A stretch of DNA of 64,000 nt, taken from assembly GCA_036006425.1 (NCBI GenBank), contig DASYPQ010000023.1, forward strand, positions 124,001 to 188,000, read 5' to 3'. This stretch comes from DASYPQ01 sp036006425. GTDB taxonomy: Bacteria; Planctomycetota; UBA1135; GCA-002686595. Made by a program: the position numbers and the translations under genes. Positions 1 through 7,986 of this stretch are shown piece after piece; within the stretch, counting starts at the first letter, position 1, and every line of letters begins with the position of its first letter. The notes under the pieces were generated by a model. That model did not search any database. It saw only the letters and a program-made list of their open reading frames with translations, and was not told where the DNA came from.

Positions 1-948
1 GCGTCCTCCGCGACCGGCCCGCGCGAGGTGGCGCTCCTCTCGCGCGATCTCGGACGCGCGTTCGGAAGCGCGGCGCGGCGCGCCGCGGAACGCGCGGGCG
101 TCGCGCTCGATCTCGTCGCGAGCCACGGCCAGACGGTCTGGCACCACGACGGCGTCGAGCCGGAGGGGAAGGCGACGCTGCAGCTCGGCGACGGCGACTT
201 CGTCGCCGAGGAAGCCGGTTGCGCGGTCGCGAGCGACTTCCGCCAGCGCGACGTCGCCGCGGGCGGCGAGGGCGCGCCGCTCTCGGCGCTCGCCGACGGC
301 GCGGTGTTCGCGCACGTCGAGCGGCCGGCGGCGATCCTGAACCTCGGGGGCATGGCGAACCTCACGCTCCTCGGCGCGAGCGACGCGGAGCTCGTCGCGT
401 TCGACACCGGTCCCGCCGGGAGCCTCCTCGACGGCCTCGCGCGGCGCCTCTTGGGCGAGGCCTTCGACCGCGACGGCGCGCGCGCGGGAAAAGGCAGCCC
501 GCGCGCCGATCTCGTGCAGCGCTGGCTCGAGCACCCGTTCTTCCGGCGCGCGCCGCCGAAGAGCACCGGGCGCGACACCTTCGGCGAGGCGTACGTGTCG
601 TCGATCGTCGCGAGCGCGCGCGATCTCCGACCCGAGGACGTGCTCGCGAGCGCGGTCGAGCTCGTCGCGGCCTCGGTCGGGGACGCGCTGGAGCGCTTCC
701 TGCCGCCCGTCGAGCGCCTCCTCGTCGCCGGCGGAGGCGTCAAGAATCCCGTGCTGCTCGCGGCCCTCGCACGCCGCGTCCCGTGCGCCGTCGCGTCGAG
801 CGCGGCGGTCGGAGTCGACCCGAAGGCGCGCGAGGCGCTCGTCTTCGCAGTGCTCGGCGCGCGCTGCGCGCTCGGCATCCCGTCGACCCATCCGGGCGCG
901 ACGGGGGCTCGCGCGGGACGCGTGCTCGGAAAGCTCAGCGCGCCGTGA
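1..948 (+). CDS. anmK: Anhydro-N-acetylmuramic acid kinase, 5'-partial
   Basis: This cytoplasmic sugar kinase of peptidoglycan recycling cleaves the 1,6-anhydro ring of anhydroMurNAc and phosphorylates it with ATP. The reading frame is open to the left edge, so the start lies outside; family members are about 370-390 residues and about 315 are visible here. Family blocks in order are SHGQTVWH, SDFRQRDVAAGGEGAPL, LNLGGMANLT, FDTGPAGSLLDG and the late VAGGGVKNP block. The ATP-site DGVD motif near the N-terminus is missing only because of the window edge. The stop overlaps the GTG start of the next gene (GTGA), which suggests translational coupling. Confidence 0.93.
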   Translation, partial: ASSATGPREVALLSRDLGRAFGSAARRAAERAGVALDLVASHGQTVWHHDGVEPEGKATLQLGDGDFVAEEAGCAVASDFRQRDVAAGGEGAPLSALADGAVFAHVERPAAILNLGGMANLTLLGASDAELVAFDTGPAGSLLDGLARRLLGEAFDRDGARAGKGSPRADLVQRWLEHPFFRRAPPKSTGRDTFGEAYVSSIVASARDLRPEDVLASAVELVAASVGDALERFLPPVERLLVAGGGVKNPVLLAALARRVPCAVASSAAVGVDPKAREALVFAVLGARCALGIPSTHPGATGARAGRVLGKLSAP

Positions 949-2207
949 GCTTCGTCACGCACCTCGAGTCGGCGATCGACGGGACGACGCTGCCCGCGCG
1001 CACGATCCAGACCGTCCACGCCGGACGCCCGCTGTGGGTGCGCTACGACCTCGCCGCGGTCGGTCGCGCGGTCGCGCGCGCGGACCTCGCGCGGCGCGCG
1101 CCGAGCTTGTGGCGCTACAAGGAGCTCCTCCCGGTCGAGGACGACGGCGACGTCGTGACGCTGGGGGAGGGGATGACGCCGCTCCTCGAGTGTCCGCGGC
1201 TCGCGCGCGCGCTCGGCGTCCGCCGGCTCCTCGTCAAGGACGAGTCGCAGCTCCCGACGGGCTCGTTCAAGTCGCGCGGGATGGCGGTCGCCGTCTCGAT
1301 GGCGAAGGCGCTCGGGATCGAGCGCGTCGCGATCCCGACGGCGGGGAACGCCGGCGGCGCGCTCGCGGCGTACGCGGCGCGCGCGGGGATGGAGAGCTTC
1401 GTCTTCATGCCCGAGGACACGCCGCTCGTGAACCGCCTCGAAGCGGTGCTCTTCGGCGCGCGCGCGTTCCTCGTCGACGGCCTGATCGGCGACTGCGGCG
1501 CGATCGTGCGCGACGGCAAGGAGCGCATGGAGTGGTTCGACATGAGCACGCTGCGCGAGCCGTACCGGCTCGAAGGGAAGAAGACGATGGGCCTCGAGCT
1601 CGCCGAGCAGCTCGAGTGGAAGCTCCCCGACGTGATCCTCTACCCGACCGGCGGGGGCACGGGCCTGATCGGGATGTGGAAGGCGTTCGCGGAGCTCCTC
1701 GAGCTCGGCTGGCTCGAATCGCCGGCGCTGCCGCGACTCCTCTCGTGCCAGTCCTCCGGCTGCGCGCCGATCGCGCGCGCCTTCGCCGCCGGCGAGCGTT
1801 TCGCGCGCGCGCCGGAGTCGCCGCACACGGTCGCGTCGGGTCTGCGCGTCCCGTCGGCCGTGGGGGACTTCATGATCCTCGACGCGGTCCGGGCGTCGGG
1901 GGGAGCCGCCCTCGACGCCGACGAAGCCGGGATCGCGGGCTGGATGCACCTCGCGACGCGCCTCGAGGGGCTCTCGCTCTGCCCCGAAGCGGCGGTCGGC
2001 GTCGGGGTGCTCGAGCGCGCGCTCGCGACCGGAGTCGTCCGCCCGGACGAGACCGTGGTCCTCTTCAACACCGGGGCGGCCCAGAAGTACGTCGAAGCGC
2101 TCGCCGCGGACCTCCCGCGACTCGCGAAGGGAGCCGTCGACTGGGGCGCGGTCGCGGGGGGCGCCGCGGCCGGATTCCGGGGTAGCCCGGAGCCGTTTCG
2201 GGGGTAG
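945..2207 (+). CDS. thrC: Threonine synthase (PLP enzyme)
   Basis: This enzyme converts O-phosphohomoserine to threonine with pyridoxal phosphate. The protein is 420 residues from a GTG that overlaps the anmK stop; a longer open frame upstream is only the shadow of anmK. The PLP lysine is K109 in PTGSFKSRG, followed by the phosphate-binding PTAGNAGGA loop and a late PTGGGTGLIGMWKAF glycine block. The N-terminal segment ending in GRPLWVRYDL sits where many bacterial threonine synthases have a four-cysteine zinc ribbon, but there is no cysteine before residue 83. The substrate partner thrB (homoserine kinase) is about 10 kb away on the other strand, so the pathway genes are not an operon here. 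Confidence 0.88.
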   Translation: MSFVTHLESAIDGTTLPARTIQTVHAGRPLWVRYDLAAVGRAVARADLARRAPSLWRYKELLPVEDDGDVVTLGEGMTPLLECPRLARALGVRRLLVKDESQLPTGSFKSRGMAVAVSMAKALGIERVAIPTAGNAGGALAAYAARAGMESFVFMPEDTPLVNRLEAVLFGARAFLVDGLIGDCGAIVRDGKERMEWFDMSTLREPYRLEGKKTMGLELAEQLEWKLPDVILYPTGGGTGLIGMWKAFAELLELGWLESPALPRLLSCQSSGCAPIARAFAAGERFARAPESPHTVASGLRVPSAVGDFMILDAVRASGGAALDADEAGIAGWMHLATRLEGLSLCPEAAVGVGVLERALATGVVRPDETVVLFNTGAAQKYVEALAADLPRLAKGAVDWGAVAGGAAAGFRGSPEPFRG

Positions 2208-2231
2208 AGCCTGCGCGGGGGTCCTGGTCGC

Positions 2232-2259
2232 TTGACCGGCCGAGCCCCCCCGTTATCAT
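2232..2259 (+). promoter_or_regulatory. Candidate sigma70-type promoter for the HEAT-repeat gene
   Basis: A TTGACC element (2232-2237) is followed after 16 bases by TATCAT (2254-2259), about 108 bases before the ATG at 2368. It lies in the first real gap after the anmK-thrC pair. The match is visual only and there is no expression evidence. Confidence 0.45.
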
Positions 2260-2367
2260 CCCCGCCTCCACTCTGGACATCTCCTGGCCCGTTTCGGGTC
2301 ACCTCCACACGAGATGCCCTGGGATCCCCCCCTGAACGCGCTCCTGCCGCACGCGAGAGGAATCGTC

Positions 2368-4467
2368 ATGACCGGACTGCGCCGGAACCTCGGCCTCGTC
2401 ATCGCTCTGAGCTCCCTGACTGCCCCCGTCTGGGCCGGCCCCCTCGGCACCCAGGACGTGAAGAGCACGTTCGACCAGGGCGTCGAGATGCTTCAGCGCG
2501 GACACCACGACGAGGCGCTCGCCGCGTTCCAGAAGGTCCTCGCGATGGACCCGACGCAGGAGCAGGCGTACGAGCTCTGGAAGAGCTCCGACCCGTCGGT
2601 GTGGCGCGATCTCCTCGTCGAAGGCGGGCAGTTCGAGCTCACGGCGAAGCGCTTGATCGAGCTCGCGCGCCTGGCGCGCAAGACCCACGCGAACGATCCG
2701 GCCGCGATCCAGCCGCTCGTCGTCACGGTCGCGACCGACGCCGACGCGACCGCGCGGCGCAAGGCGCTGCTGACGCTCTCGGCCGATCACGGGGAGTACG
2801 CCGTGCCGTACCTCCTGCCGTACCTCGGCGGCGAGAACGGGGACGAAGACCGCCGCGTCCTGGCGATGCACGCTTTGTCCCAGATGGACACGGACGTCGT
2901 CGCGCCGCTCGCGCAGTCGTTCGCCAGCGAAGACCGCCTGCTGCGCCGCAACGTGGCGATGGTCCTCGGCAACATCGGCGACGCGCGCGCCGCCGCGGCG
3001 CTGCTCCTCGTCGCGAAGACCGACGCCGACGAAACCGTCCGCACCGCCGCGCAACAGTCCGCGACGCGCATCGGCGCGAAGGGCGACGCCTTGAGCGCCT
3101 ACCTCGCGCTCGGCGATGCCTACCACCACGGACGCAGCGACGTCCTCGGCCCGCGCGGCGCCGGCGACGTGGTCTGGCGCTTCACGGAAGGAAAGCTCGT
3201 GCCCGAGCCGGTGCCGCCGTCGCTCTTCAACGACGAGATGGCGATCCAGGCGTACACGATGGCCATCAAGGCCGATCCGAGCTCGGTCGCCGCGCTCGCC
3301 GGTCTCGGCCGTTCGGTCGCCGCGGAGCGCGCGGAGCTCGCCGGTCTCGAAAAGGCCGGCCAGGACGTCAGCGCGTTCAAGGCGCGGTCGGCATCCGCCC
3401 AGGCGCTCGTGAACTCCGCCGGAGTCCCGGCGCTCGACACGGCACTGGCGTGGTCGGTCAAGGGCGGCGATTCGACCTCGGGCGCGGCGATGGCCGAGTC
3501 GCTCGGCGACCTCGCCACCGCCCCGACTCCGGGTCTCCAGGCAGCGCTGCGCAGCGGCGACGGCGCGATGGCGGCCGAATCGGCCGTCGCTCTCGGGAAC
3601 ATCGCCGTGCGCTCGGCGACCTCGGCTTCGCCGGAAGTCGTCGGAGCGCTCTCGCAAGCCGTCGGACGCGAGATCCAGCGCGTCGCCGCGGTGATCGGCG
3701 ACTCGGAAGCCGCGCAAGCGGTCGCGGCCGCCCTCGAGAAGAGCGGCAACTTCGTCAGCCGCTGGAGCACGGGCGCGAAGGGCTCGACGATGGCGCGCCG
3801 CGCGGCCGGCATCGACGTGATCATCCTCGCCGAGACGCTCCCGGACCTCACCGCCGCGCAGGTGCTCGACGAGCTCAAGGCCGACGACCGCACGAAGGCG
3901 GTCCCGGTCGTGCTCCTCGCGAAGGACCCGGCCGCCGCGTCGACGATGTACGGCGACAAGCTCGCCGGCGCGACGACCGGCGCGACCGACATGGCCGCGA
4001 TCGACGCAGCCCTCGGCAAGACCCTCGACGGCGACCGCGCCCGGGCGGAGACGCTCGCCGCGCGCGCGTCCGAGACGCTGGCGTACCTCGCGCGCGGCGG
4101 CCGCACGGACGTGTCCGCGGCCATCCCCGCGCTGGCGGCGGCCTCCGCGCGCGCCGACGCGATCGCGATCCCGGCGTTCCACGCGCTCGGCGCGGCGGCG
4201 GGCGCGGGCGAAGCGGCGAACCTCGTCGCGGTCCTTGCGGACGAGAAGCGTTCGGAGCCGGCGCGTGCCGCGGCGGGCGACGCCTTGGCCGCGATCCTCG
4301 GACGGACGCCGACGGCGCTCGACGCCGCGGGCCTGGCGCAAGTTGCCACGGTCGCTTCGGCCGCGAATGGGGCGGCATCGGTGCGGGAAGCCGCTTCCCG
4401 CGCCCTCGGACGCGCCCAGATGGACCCCGCGGCGCGCGCAGAGCTCCTGTCGAAGCTGCGCGGCTGA
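2368..4467 (+). CDS. Exported TPR/HEAT-repeat protein with a pseudo-receiver-like segment
   Basis: The function is unknown. The protein has 699 residues if started at the ATG at 2368, which has AGAGGA a few bases upstream; a longer frame from 2314 would bury the signal peptide. Residues 1-23 form a signal peptide ending VWA. A TPR-like pair of helices (about 30-70) follows, then alanine-rich HEAT-type helices around 110-240 (MALGNIGD-like turns) and again near 560-699. Around residues 480-553 there is a stretch with the layout of a response-regulator receiver (DVIILAETLPDL, then LKADDRTKAVPVVLL), but the phospho-acceptor Asp position is Ala. An envelope scaffold role is an inference. Confidence 0.75.
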   Translation: MTGLRRNLGLVIALSSLTAPVWAGPLGTQDVKSTFDQGVEMLQRGHHDEALAAFQKVLAMDPTQEQAYELWKSSDPSVWRDLLVEGGQFELTAKRLIELARLARKTHANDPAAIQPLVVTVATDADATARRKALLTLSADHGEYAVPYLLPYLGGENGDEDRRVLAMHALSQMDTDVVAPLAQSFASEDRLLRRNVAMVLGNIGDARAAAALLLVAKTDADETVRTAAQQSATRIGAKGDALSAYLALGDAYHHGRSDVLGPRGAGDVVWRFTEGKLVPEPVPPSLFNDEMAIQAYTMAIKADPSSVAALAGLGRSVAAERAELAGLEKAGQDVSAFKARSASAQALVNSAGVPALDTALAWSVKGGDSTSGAAMAESLGDLATAPTPGLQAALRSGDGAMAAESAVALGNIAVRSATSASPEVVGALSQAVGREIQRVAAVIGDSEAAQAVAAALEKSGNFVSRWSTGAKGSTMARRAAGIDVIILAETLPDLTAAQVLDELKADDRTKAVPVVLLAKDPAAASTMYGDKLAGATTGATDMAAIDAALGKTLDGDRARAETLAARASETLAYLARGGRTDVSAAIPALAAASARADAIAIPAFHALGAAAGAGEAANLVAVLADEKRSEPARAAAGDALAAILGRTPTALDAAGLAQVATVASAANGAASVREAASRALGRAQMDPAARAELLSKLRG

Positions 4468-4532
4468 TCCGGCGCGGATAGACTTTTCAGCGACGCGCCG
4501 TTCGCGGGATCGCGAGCGGCGTGGACGACTCG

Positions 4533-4607
4533 GCCAGAGTAGCACAACGGTAGTGCACCGCTTTCGTAAAGCGGGGGTTGCCGGTTCAAATCCGGCCTCT
4601 GGCTCCA
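4533..4607 (+). tRNA. tRNA-Thr (anticodon CGT)
   Basis: All four arms fold. The acceptor stem is 4533-4539 with 4597-4603 (7 pairs, none mismatched). The D stem is 4542-4545/4553-4556, the anticodon stem 4558-4562/4570-4574 with loop TTCGTAA, and the T stem 4580-4584/4592-4596 with loop TTCAAAT. The anticodon CGT (4565-4567) reads ACG threonine codons. The discriminator base is T and the CCA end is encoded (4605-4607). Confidence 0.97.
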
Positions 4608-4744
4608 AGCCCGCGGTGGTTCGGAATCGTCATGAGCCGCGCGAACGCTCCAGGTGAAATCAGTTCACCCGCGGCCGAGGGAGGTCGCACTCCGCGCGCC
4701 TCGCGAAGGCGCTCGTCGAGGAGCAGCTCGTCTTCGTTGACCGA

Positions 4745-4773
4745 TTTGTCACAGCCGCTGCGGCTGTGACAAA
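4745..4773. repeat. Perfect 13-bp inverted repeat ahead of the 571-residue gene
   Basis: The arms TTTGTCACAGCCG (4745-4757) and its exact complement (4761-4773) are separated by three bases (CTG). The element ends 15 bases before the ATG at 4789. It could be a terminator for the tRNA transcript, an attenuator, or a palindromic operator. The TTT/AAA ends make it symmetric on both strands. Confidence 0.7.
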
Positions 4774-4788
4774 CTGTCGCGGCACCGT

Positions 4789-6504
4789 ATGCGCGGCCTG
4801 ACGGAGCTCGAGGAACTCAAGACCCGCTACGACGGCGCGAGCGCCGCGGGGAAGTGCGCGCGGATCACGGAGCTCGCCGGGAGCTCCTTCGCGACCCCCT
4901 CGGCGCTCGCGCGGTTCCACGAGTGCCTGGGCTTCCTGCGCGCCTACCCCGACGACGAGCGCGTGCTCGCCGTGGCAGAAGCCGCGCTCGCCGCGTTCGC
5001 GCGGCGAAAGGATCTCCGGCGGCATCGCGCGGCGCTCGCCGACTCCGGGATCGCGGGGACGGACATCCGCTTCGCGTTCTTCGCGCCGACGGCGAGCTGG
5101 CTCGCGCGGCGATTCCCCGAGAATCTGCGCGTCGACTGGCCGGTGTTCGAGAACCGCGACCGCCTCGATCGGATGCTCGAGCTCCTCGTGCACTGGTCGG
5201 AGACCCCGGCCCTCGACGAGGGGGATCTCACGGTGCGCGCGTGGATCGAGGCGCTCAAAGGGCCGCGCGAGACGGACGCCGTGTTCCTCGTGCGCCGGTT
5301 CGAGGCGCTGAACGCGGACGTGTTCGTGCGCCAGCGCGTCTTCGATGAGCTCGATCCGCCGTTCGTGCTCGCGCACGGACTCGGCACGCCGTCGAGGACG
5401 CGCGCGCACTACCGGTCGGCGCCGGTCGTGTTCCAGCGGCTTCCTCTGCGCCGCGAACGGCCGGACCTGCGCCGCGAGGTCGCGACCGCGCCGCGGTCGA
5501 TCCGCGCGGTGCCGGAGAGCGAGGCGCGCGAGCTCGTCGACCTCGCGCGCGAGGCGATGGTGACGCGCAGCCGCGACCTCGACGCCTTCATGTTCGCCGA
5601 TGCTCGCGACGTGCGGCTCGTCGACTGTGGCGGGGGACTCCAGTTCGCCTGCATCGGCGTCCGCCCGGAGCGGCGGCTCCTGCTCGAGGCGGTGTACGGG
5701 TTCCTGACGCTCCAGAACGGCGTCCCGATCGGGTACGTGCTCGCGAGCGCTTTGATGCGGTCCTGCGAGGTCGCGTTCAACGTCTTCGAGACCTTCCGCG
5801 GCGGGGAGTCCGCGCACGTCTACGCCCGCGCGCTCGCGATGTGCCGCAGCCTGTTCGGCGCGGACACGTTCACGATCTACCCGTACCAGCTCGGCCACGG
5901 GAACGACGAGGGGCTGCGGTCGGGCGCGTACTGGTTCTACGCGAAGCTCGGATTCCGCCCGCGCGAGGCCGGCGCGGCCGCGCTGCTCGCGCGCGAGCTC
6001 CGCGCGATCGCGAGGAAGCCCAGCCACCGCTCGAGCCTTCCGACGCTGCGCACGCTCGCGGCGGAGAACGTCTACTGGACGCGCGGCGCCGCGCGGAAGG
6101 ACGTGATCGGCGAGTTCCCGCTGGGGAAGATCGGGCTCGCGGCGAGCGCGTACCTCGCCGAGCGGTTCGGCGCGGACCGCGAGCGCGGCGAACGGCTCTG
6201 CGCCGAGGAGGTCGCGCGACAGCTCGGCGTCCGCGTCGGGCGCTCCTGGCCGCGGCCGGAGCGCGAGGCCTTCCTGCGCTGGGCGCCGCTCCTGCGGATC
6301 CTCCCGGGGATCGAGCGCTGGAGTCGCGCGGAGAAGCGCGCCTTGATCGAGGTCGTGCGCGCGAAGGGCGGTCGGCGCGAGTCCGCGTTCGTCGAGCGCT
6401 TCGACCGCCACGCGCGCCTGCGCGCGGCGTTGCGATCGGTCGCCGCAGGGTCACCCTCGAAACACCGCGGCGGCCGGGAGAACACCGGCCGCCGCGGAAA
6501 CTGA
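4789..6504 (+). CDS. Hypothetical protein with a faint GNAT-like segment
   Basis: I do not recognise this 571-residue protein. It has no signal peptide or TM helix, is rich in Arg and Glu, and looks cytoplasmic. Around residues 344-400 it has a stretch (HVYARALAMCRSLFG, then SGAYWFYAKLGFRPR) resembling the end of GNAT acetyltransferases, where an FY-KLGF motif forms the last strand. The family acetyl-CoA loop (Q/RxxGxG/A) is not evident, so the enzyme call is not made. The C-terminal 150 residues are helical and basic. The ATG follows a palindrome closely and has no clear Shine-Dalgarno sequence. The last codons lie inside a strong hairpin shared with the converging RRM gene. Confidence 0.6.
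   Translation: MRGLTELEELKTRYDGASAAGKCARITELAGSSFATPSALARFHECLGFLRAYPDDERVLAVAEAALAAFARRKDLRRHRAALADSGIAGTDIRFAFFAPTASWLARRFPENLRVDWPVFENRDRLDRMLELLVHWSETPALDEGDLTVRAWIEALKGPRETDAVFLVRRFEALNADVFVRQRVFDELDPPFVLAHGLGTPSRTRAHYRSAPVVFQRLPLRRERPDLRREVATAPRSIRAVPESEARELVDLAREAMVTRSRDLDAFMFADARDVRLVDCGGGLQFACIGVRPERRLLLEAVYGFLTLQNGVPIGYVLASALMRSCEVAFNVFETFRGGESAHVYARALAMCRSLFGADTFTIYPYQLGHGNDEGLRSGAYWFYAKLGFRPREAGAAALLARELRAIARKPSHRSSLPTLRTLAAENVYWTRGAARKDVIGEFPLGKIGLAASAYLAERFGADRERGERLCAEEVARQLGVRVGRSWPRPEREAFLRWAPLLRILPGIERWSRAEKRALIEVVRAKGGRRESAFVERFDRHARLRAALRSVAAGSPSKHRGGRENTGRRGN
6465..6497. terminator. Hairpin between converging genes
   Basis: A perfect 13-bp GC stem (6465-6477 with 6485-6497) has a seven-base loop. 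It lies in the last codons of the 571-residue gene and just past the stop of the minus-strand RRM gene. On the minus strand it is followed by TGTTTCG, a weak T-rich tail. It could stop transcription from both sides. Confidence 0.6.
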
Positions 6505-6525
6505 AGATCGGAGTCGAACGATCGA

Positions 6526-6912
6526 CTAGTAGCGGTCGCCGCCGCGGCCACCGCCGCCGCCGCCGCGCCCGCCACCACCCCCGCCGTAGCCGCCGCGGCC
6601 ACCGCCGCCGCCGCCGCCACCCGCGCGAGCACCGCCGCCGCCACCGCCGCCGCCGCCACCCTGGCGCTCCTGCGCCTCGTTGACGCGCAGCGCGCGGCCG
6701 TCCATTTGTGTTCCGTCGAGAGCCTGGATCGCCGCCGCGGCATCCTCGTTCGAGCCCATTTGGACGAACGCGAATCCACGGGGTTGTCCGGTCATGCGAT
6801 CCGTGATGATGGCAACTTCCTTGACTTGACGGCCGTCTGCCGCGAATGCGGCGCGGAGATCGGCCTCGGTCGTGTTGTAGCTGAGGTTGCCGACGAAGAG
6901 TTTGCTACCCAT
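6526..6912 (-). CDS. RRM-type RNA-binding protein with a glycine-rich tail
   Basis: This is a small cytoplasmic single-stranded RNA-binding protein of the glycine-rich RRM type found in cyanobacteria, Planctomycetota and other bacteria, often cold-induced. The protein has 128 residues. One RRM spans residues 3-80 with RNP2 LFVGNL and RNP1 RGFAFVQM. The last 45 residues are almost only Gly with Arg and Tyr (RGG-like), which gives a C-rich run on the plus strand at 6540-6660. The ATG starts MGSKLFVGN, and a much longer in-frame upstream opening is a shadow of the moaB region. No clear Shine-Dalgarno sequence is seen. The leader is long and structured. Confidence 0.93.
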   Translation of the reverse strand: MGSKLFVGNLSYNTTEADLRAAFAADGRQVKEVAIITDRMTGQPRGFAFVQMGSNEDAAAAIQALDGTQMDGRALRVNEAQERQGGGGGGGGGGARAGGGGGGGGRGGYGGGGGGRGGGGGGRGGDRY

Positions 6913-6996
6913 GAGAAGAATCGAATTGCCTTTCTGATCGCCGAACGCTTCAGAAACCCAAGGCGAGCAGCGCGCAGTGCGAGGAAGATGGAAAGT

Positions 6997-7019
6997 GGGC
7001 CGGAGGCTGCCTCCGGCCC
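6997..7019 (-). promoter_or_regulatory. Leader hairpin upstream of the RRM gene
   Basis: A perfect 10-bp stem (6997-7006 with 7010-7019) with a three-base loop sits about 85 bases before the RRM start, inside the presumed 5' leader. No T-run follows on the minus strand, so it is more likely a leader structure than a terminator. Confidence 0.5.
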
Positions 7020-7029
7020 TCGAGCGCGC

Positions 7030-7059
7030 ATTGGATCCTGAGTCCCGCCTTTCCGTCAA
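7030..7059 (-). promoter_or_regulatory. Candidate promoter of the RRM gene
   Basis: On the minus strand TTGACG (7054-7059) is followed after 18 bases by TCCAAT (7030-7035). This would give a leader of roughly 110 bases that includes the hairpin at 6997-7019. It is a visual match only. Confidence 0.35.
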
Positions 7060-7152
7060 GCCTTCCAGGGGCCTCCGCCGGCGGGGTCCTGGGGACGGCC
7101 TTCCGACCCCCTGGAACGCACTCCCGGGGTCCCCCCGATAGACTCCGGGGCC

Positions 7153-7980
7153 GTGCCGACGCCCTCCCCCGCGCGCTCGTTCCCGCCCGCCGCGCGCCCT
7201 CTCTTCGTCGGGGTCGTCCATCTCCTGCCGACGACGGGAGCCCCGCGGAGCGAGGGCTCGCTCGGCCGCGTGATCGCGCGCGCGGTCGAGGACGCCCGCG
7301 CCCTCGCGGAGAACGGCTGCGACGCGATCCTCGTCGAGAACTACGGCGACGCGCCGTTCTACCCCGAGGCCGTGCCGCCCGAGACGGTCGCTGCGGTCGC
7401 GCTCTGCGCGAGCGCCGTGATCGCCGCCGTGCGCGCGCTCCCGGTCGGCGTCAACGTCCTGCGCAACGACGCGCGTTCCGCGCTCGCGATCTGCGCCGCG
7501 ACGGGCGCCTCGTTCCTGCGCGTCAACGTCCACGCGGGCGCTGCCGCGACCGACCAGGGGATCCTCCAGGGTCGCGCGCACGAGACGCTGCGCGAGCGGG
7601 CGCGCCTCGCGCCGGGCGTCGCGATCCTCGCGGACGCGCACGTGAAGCACGCGACGCCGCTCGGACGCGAGAGCCTCGCGCAGGCGGTCCGCGATCTCGC
7701 GGCCCGCTCGCTCGCCGATCTCGTGATCGTGTCGGGAACCGGAACCGGAGTCGCTCCCTCGGAGCTCGATCTGCGCGAAGCGCGCGAGGCCGCCGCCGGC
7801 GTCCCGCTGCTCATCGGCTCGGGCCTGACGCCCGACAACGCCGCCGAGCTCCTGCCGCTCGCGGACGGCGCGATCGTCGGGACCGCGCTCGAGCGCGACG
7901 GGCGGACGGCCGAACCGGTCGATCCCGCGCGCGTCGCGAAGATGAAGAAGGCCTTCGACGCCCTCCGGGCGAGGCGCTGA
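7153..7980 (+). CDS. BtpA/SgcQ family protein
   Basis: This is a 275-residue soluble protein of the BtpA family (a TIM-barrel-like fold). BtpA supports photosystem I assembly in cyanobacteria; the family elsewhere has no agreed function. Hallmarks seen here are VGVVHLLPTTGAP near the N-terminus, GCDAILVENYGDAPF (about 55-69), PVGVNVLRND, FLRVNVHAG, ADAHVKHATPL and the late VSGTGTGVAP and GSGLTPDNA blocks. The start is GTG, and moaB begins only six bases after the stop, so the two are probably co-transcribed. No photosynthesis gene is nearby, so a photosystem role is unlikely here. Confidence 0.85.
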   Translation: MPTPSPARSFPPAARPLFVGVVHLLPTTGAPRSEGSLGRVIARAVEDARALAENGCDAILVENYGDAPFYPEAVPPETVAAVALCASAVIAAVRALPVGVNVLRNDARSALAICAATGASFLRVNVHAGAAATDQGILQGRAHETLRERARLAPGVAILADAHVKHATPLGRESLAQAVRDLAARSLADLVIVSGTGTGVAPSELDLREAREAAAGVPLLIGSGLTPDNAAELLPLADGAIVGTALERDGRTAEPVDPARVAKMKKAFDALRARR

Positions 7981-7986
7981 GGGCGG

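Noticed and set aside
2314..2367. An in-frame 18-codon extension of the HEAT-repeat gene.
   Set aside because: It would place residues before a clear signal peptide and has no ribosome site, while AGAGGA precedes the ATG at 2368.
6540..6660. A C-rich, repeat-like stretch that looks like a tandem repeat or a CRISPR-type array.
   Set aside because: It is the coding sequence of the glycine-rich tail of the RRM protein. No regular spacer-repeat pattern exists.
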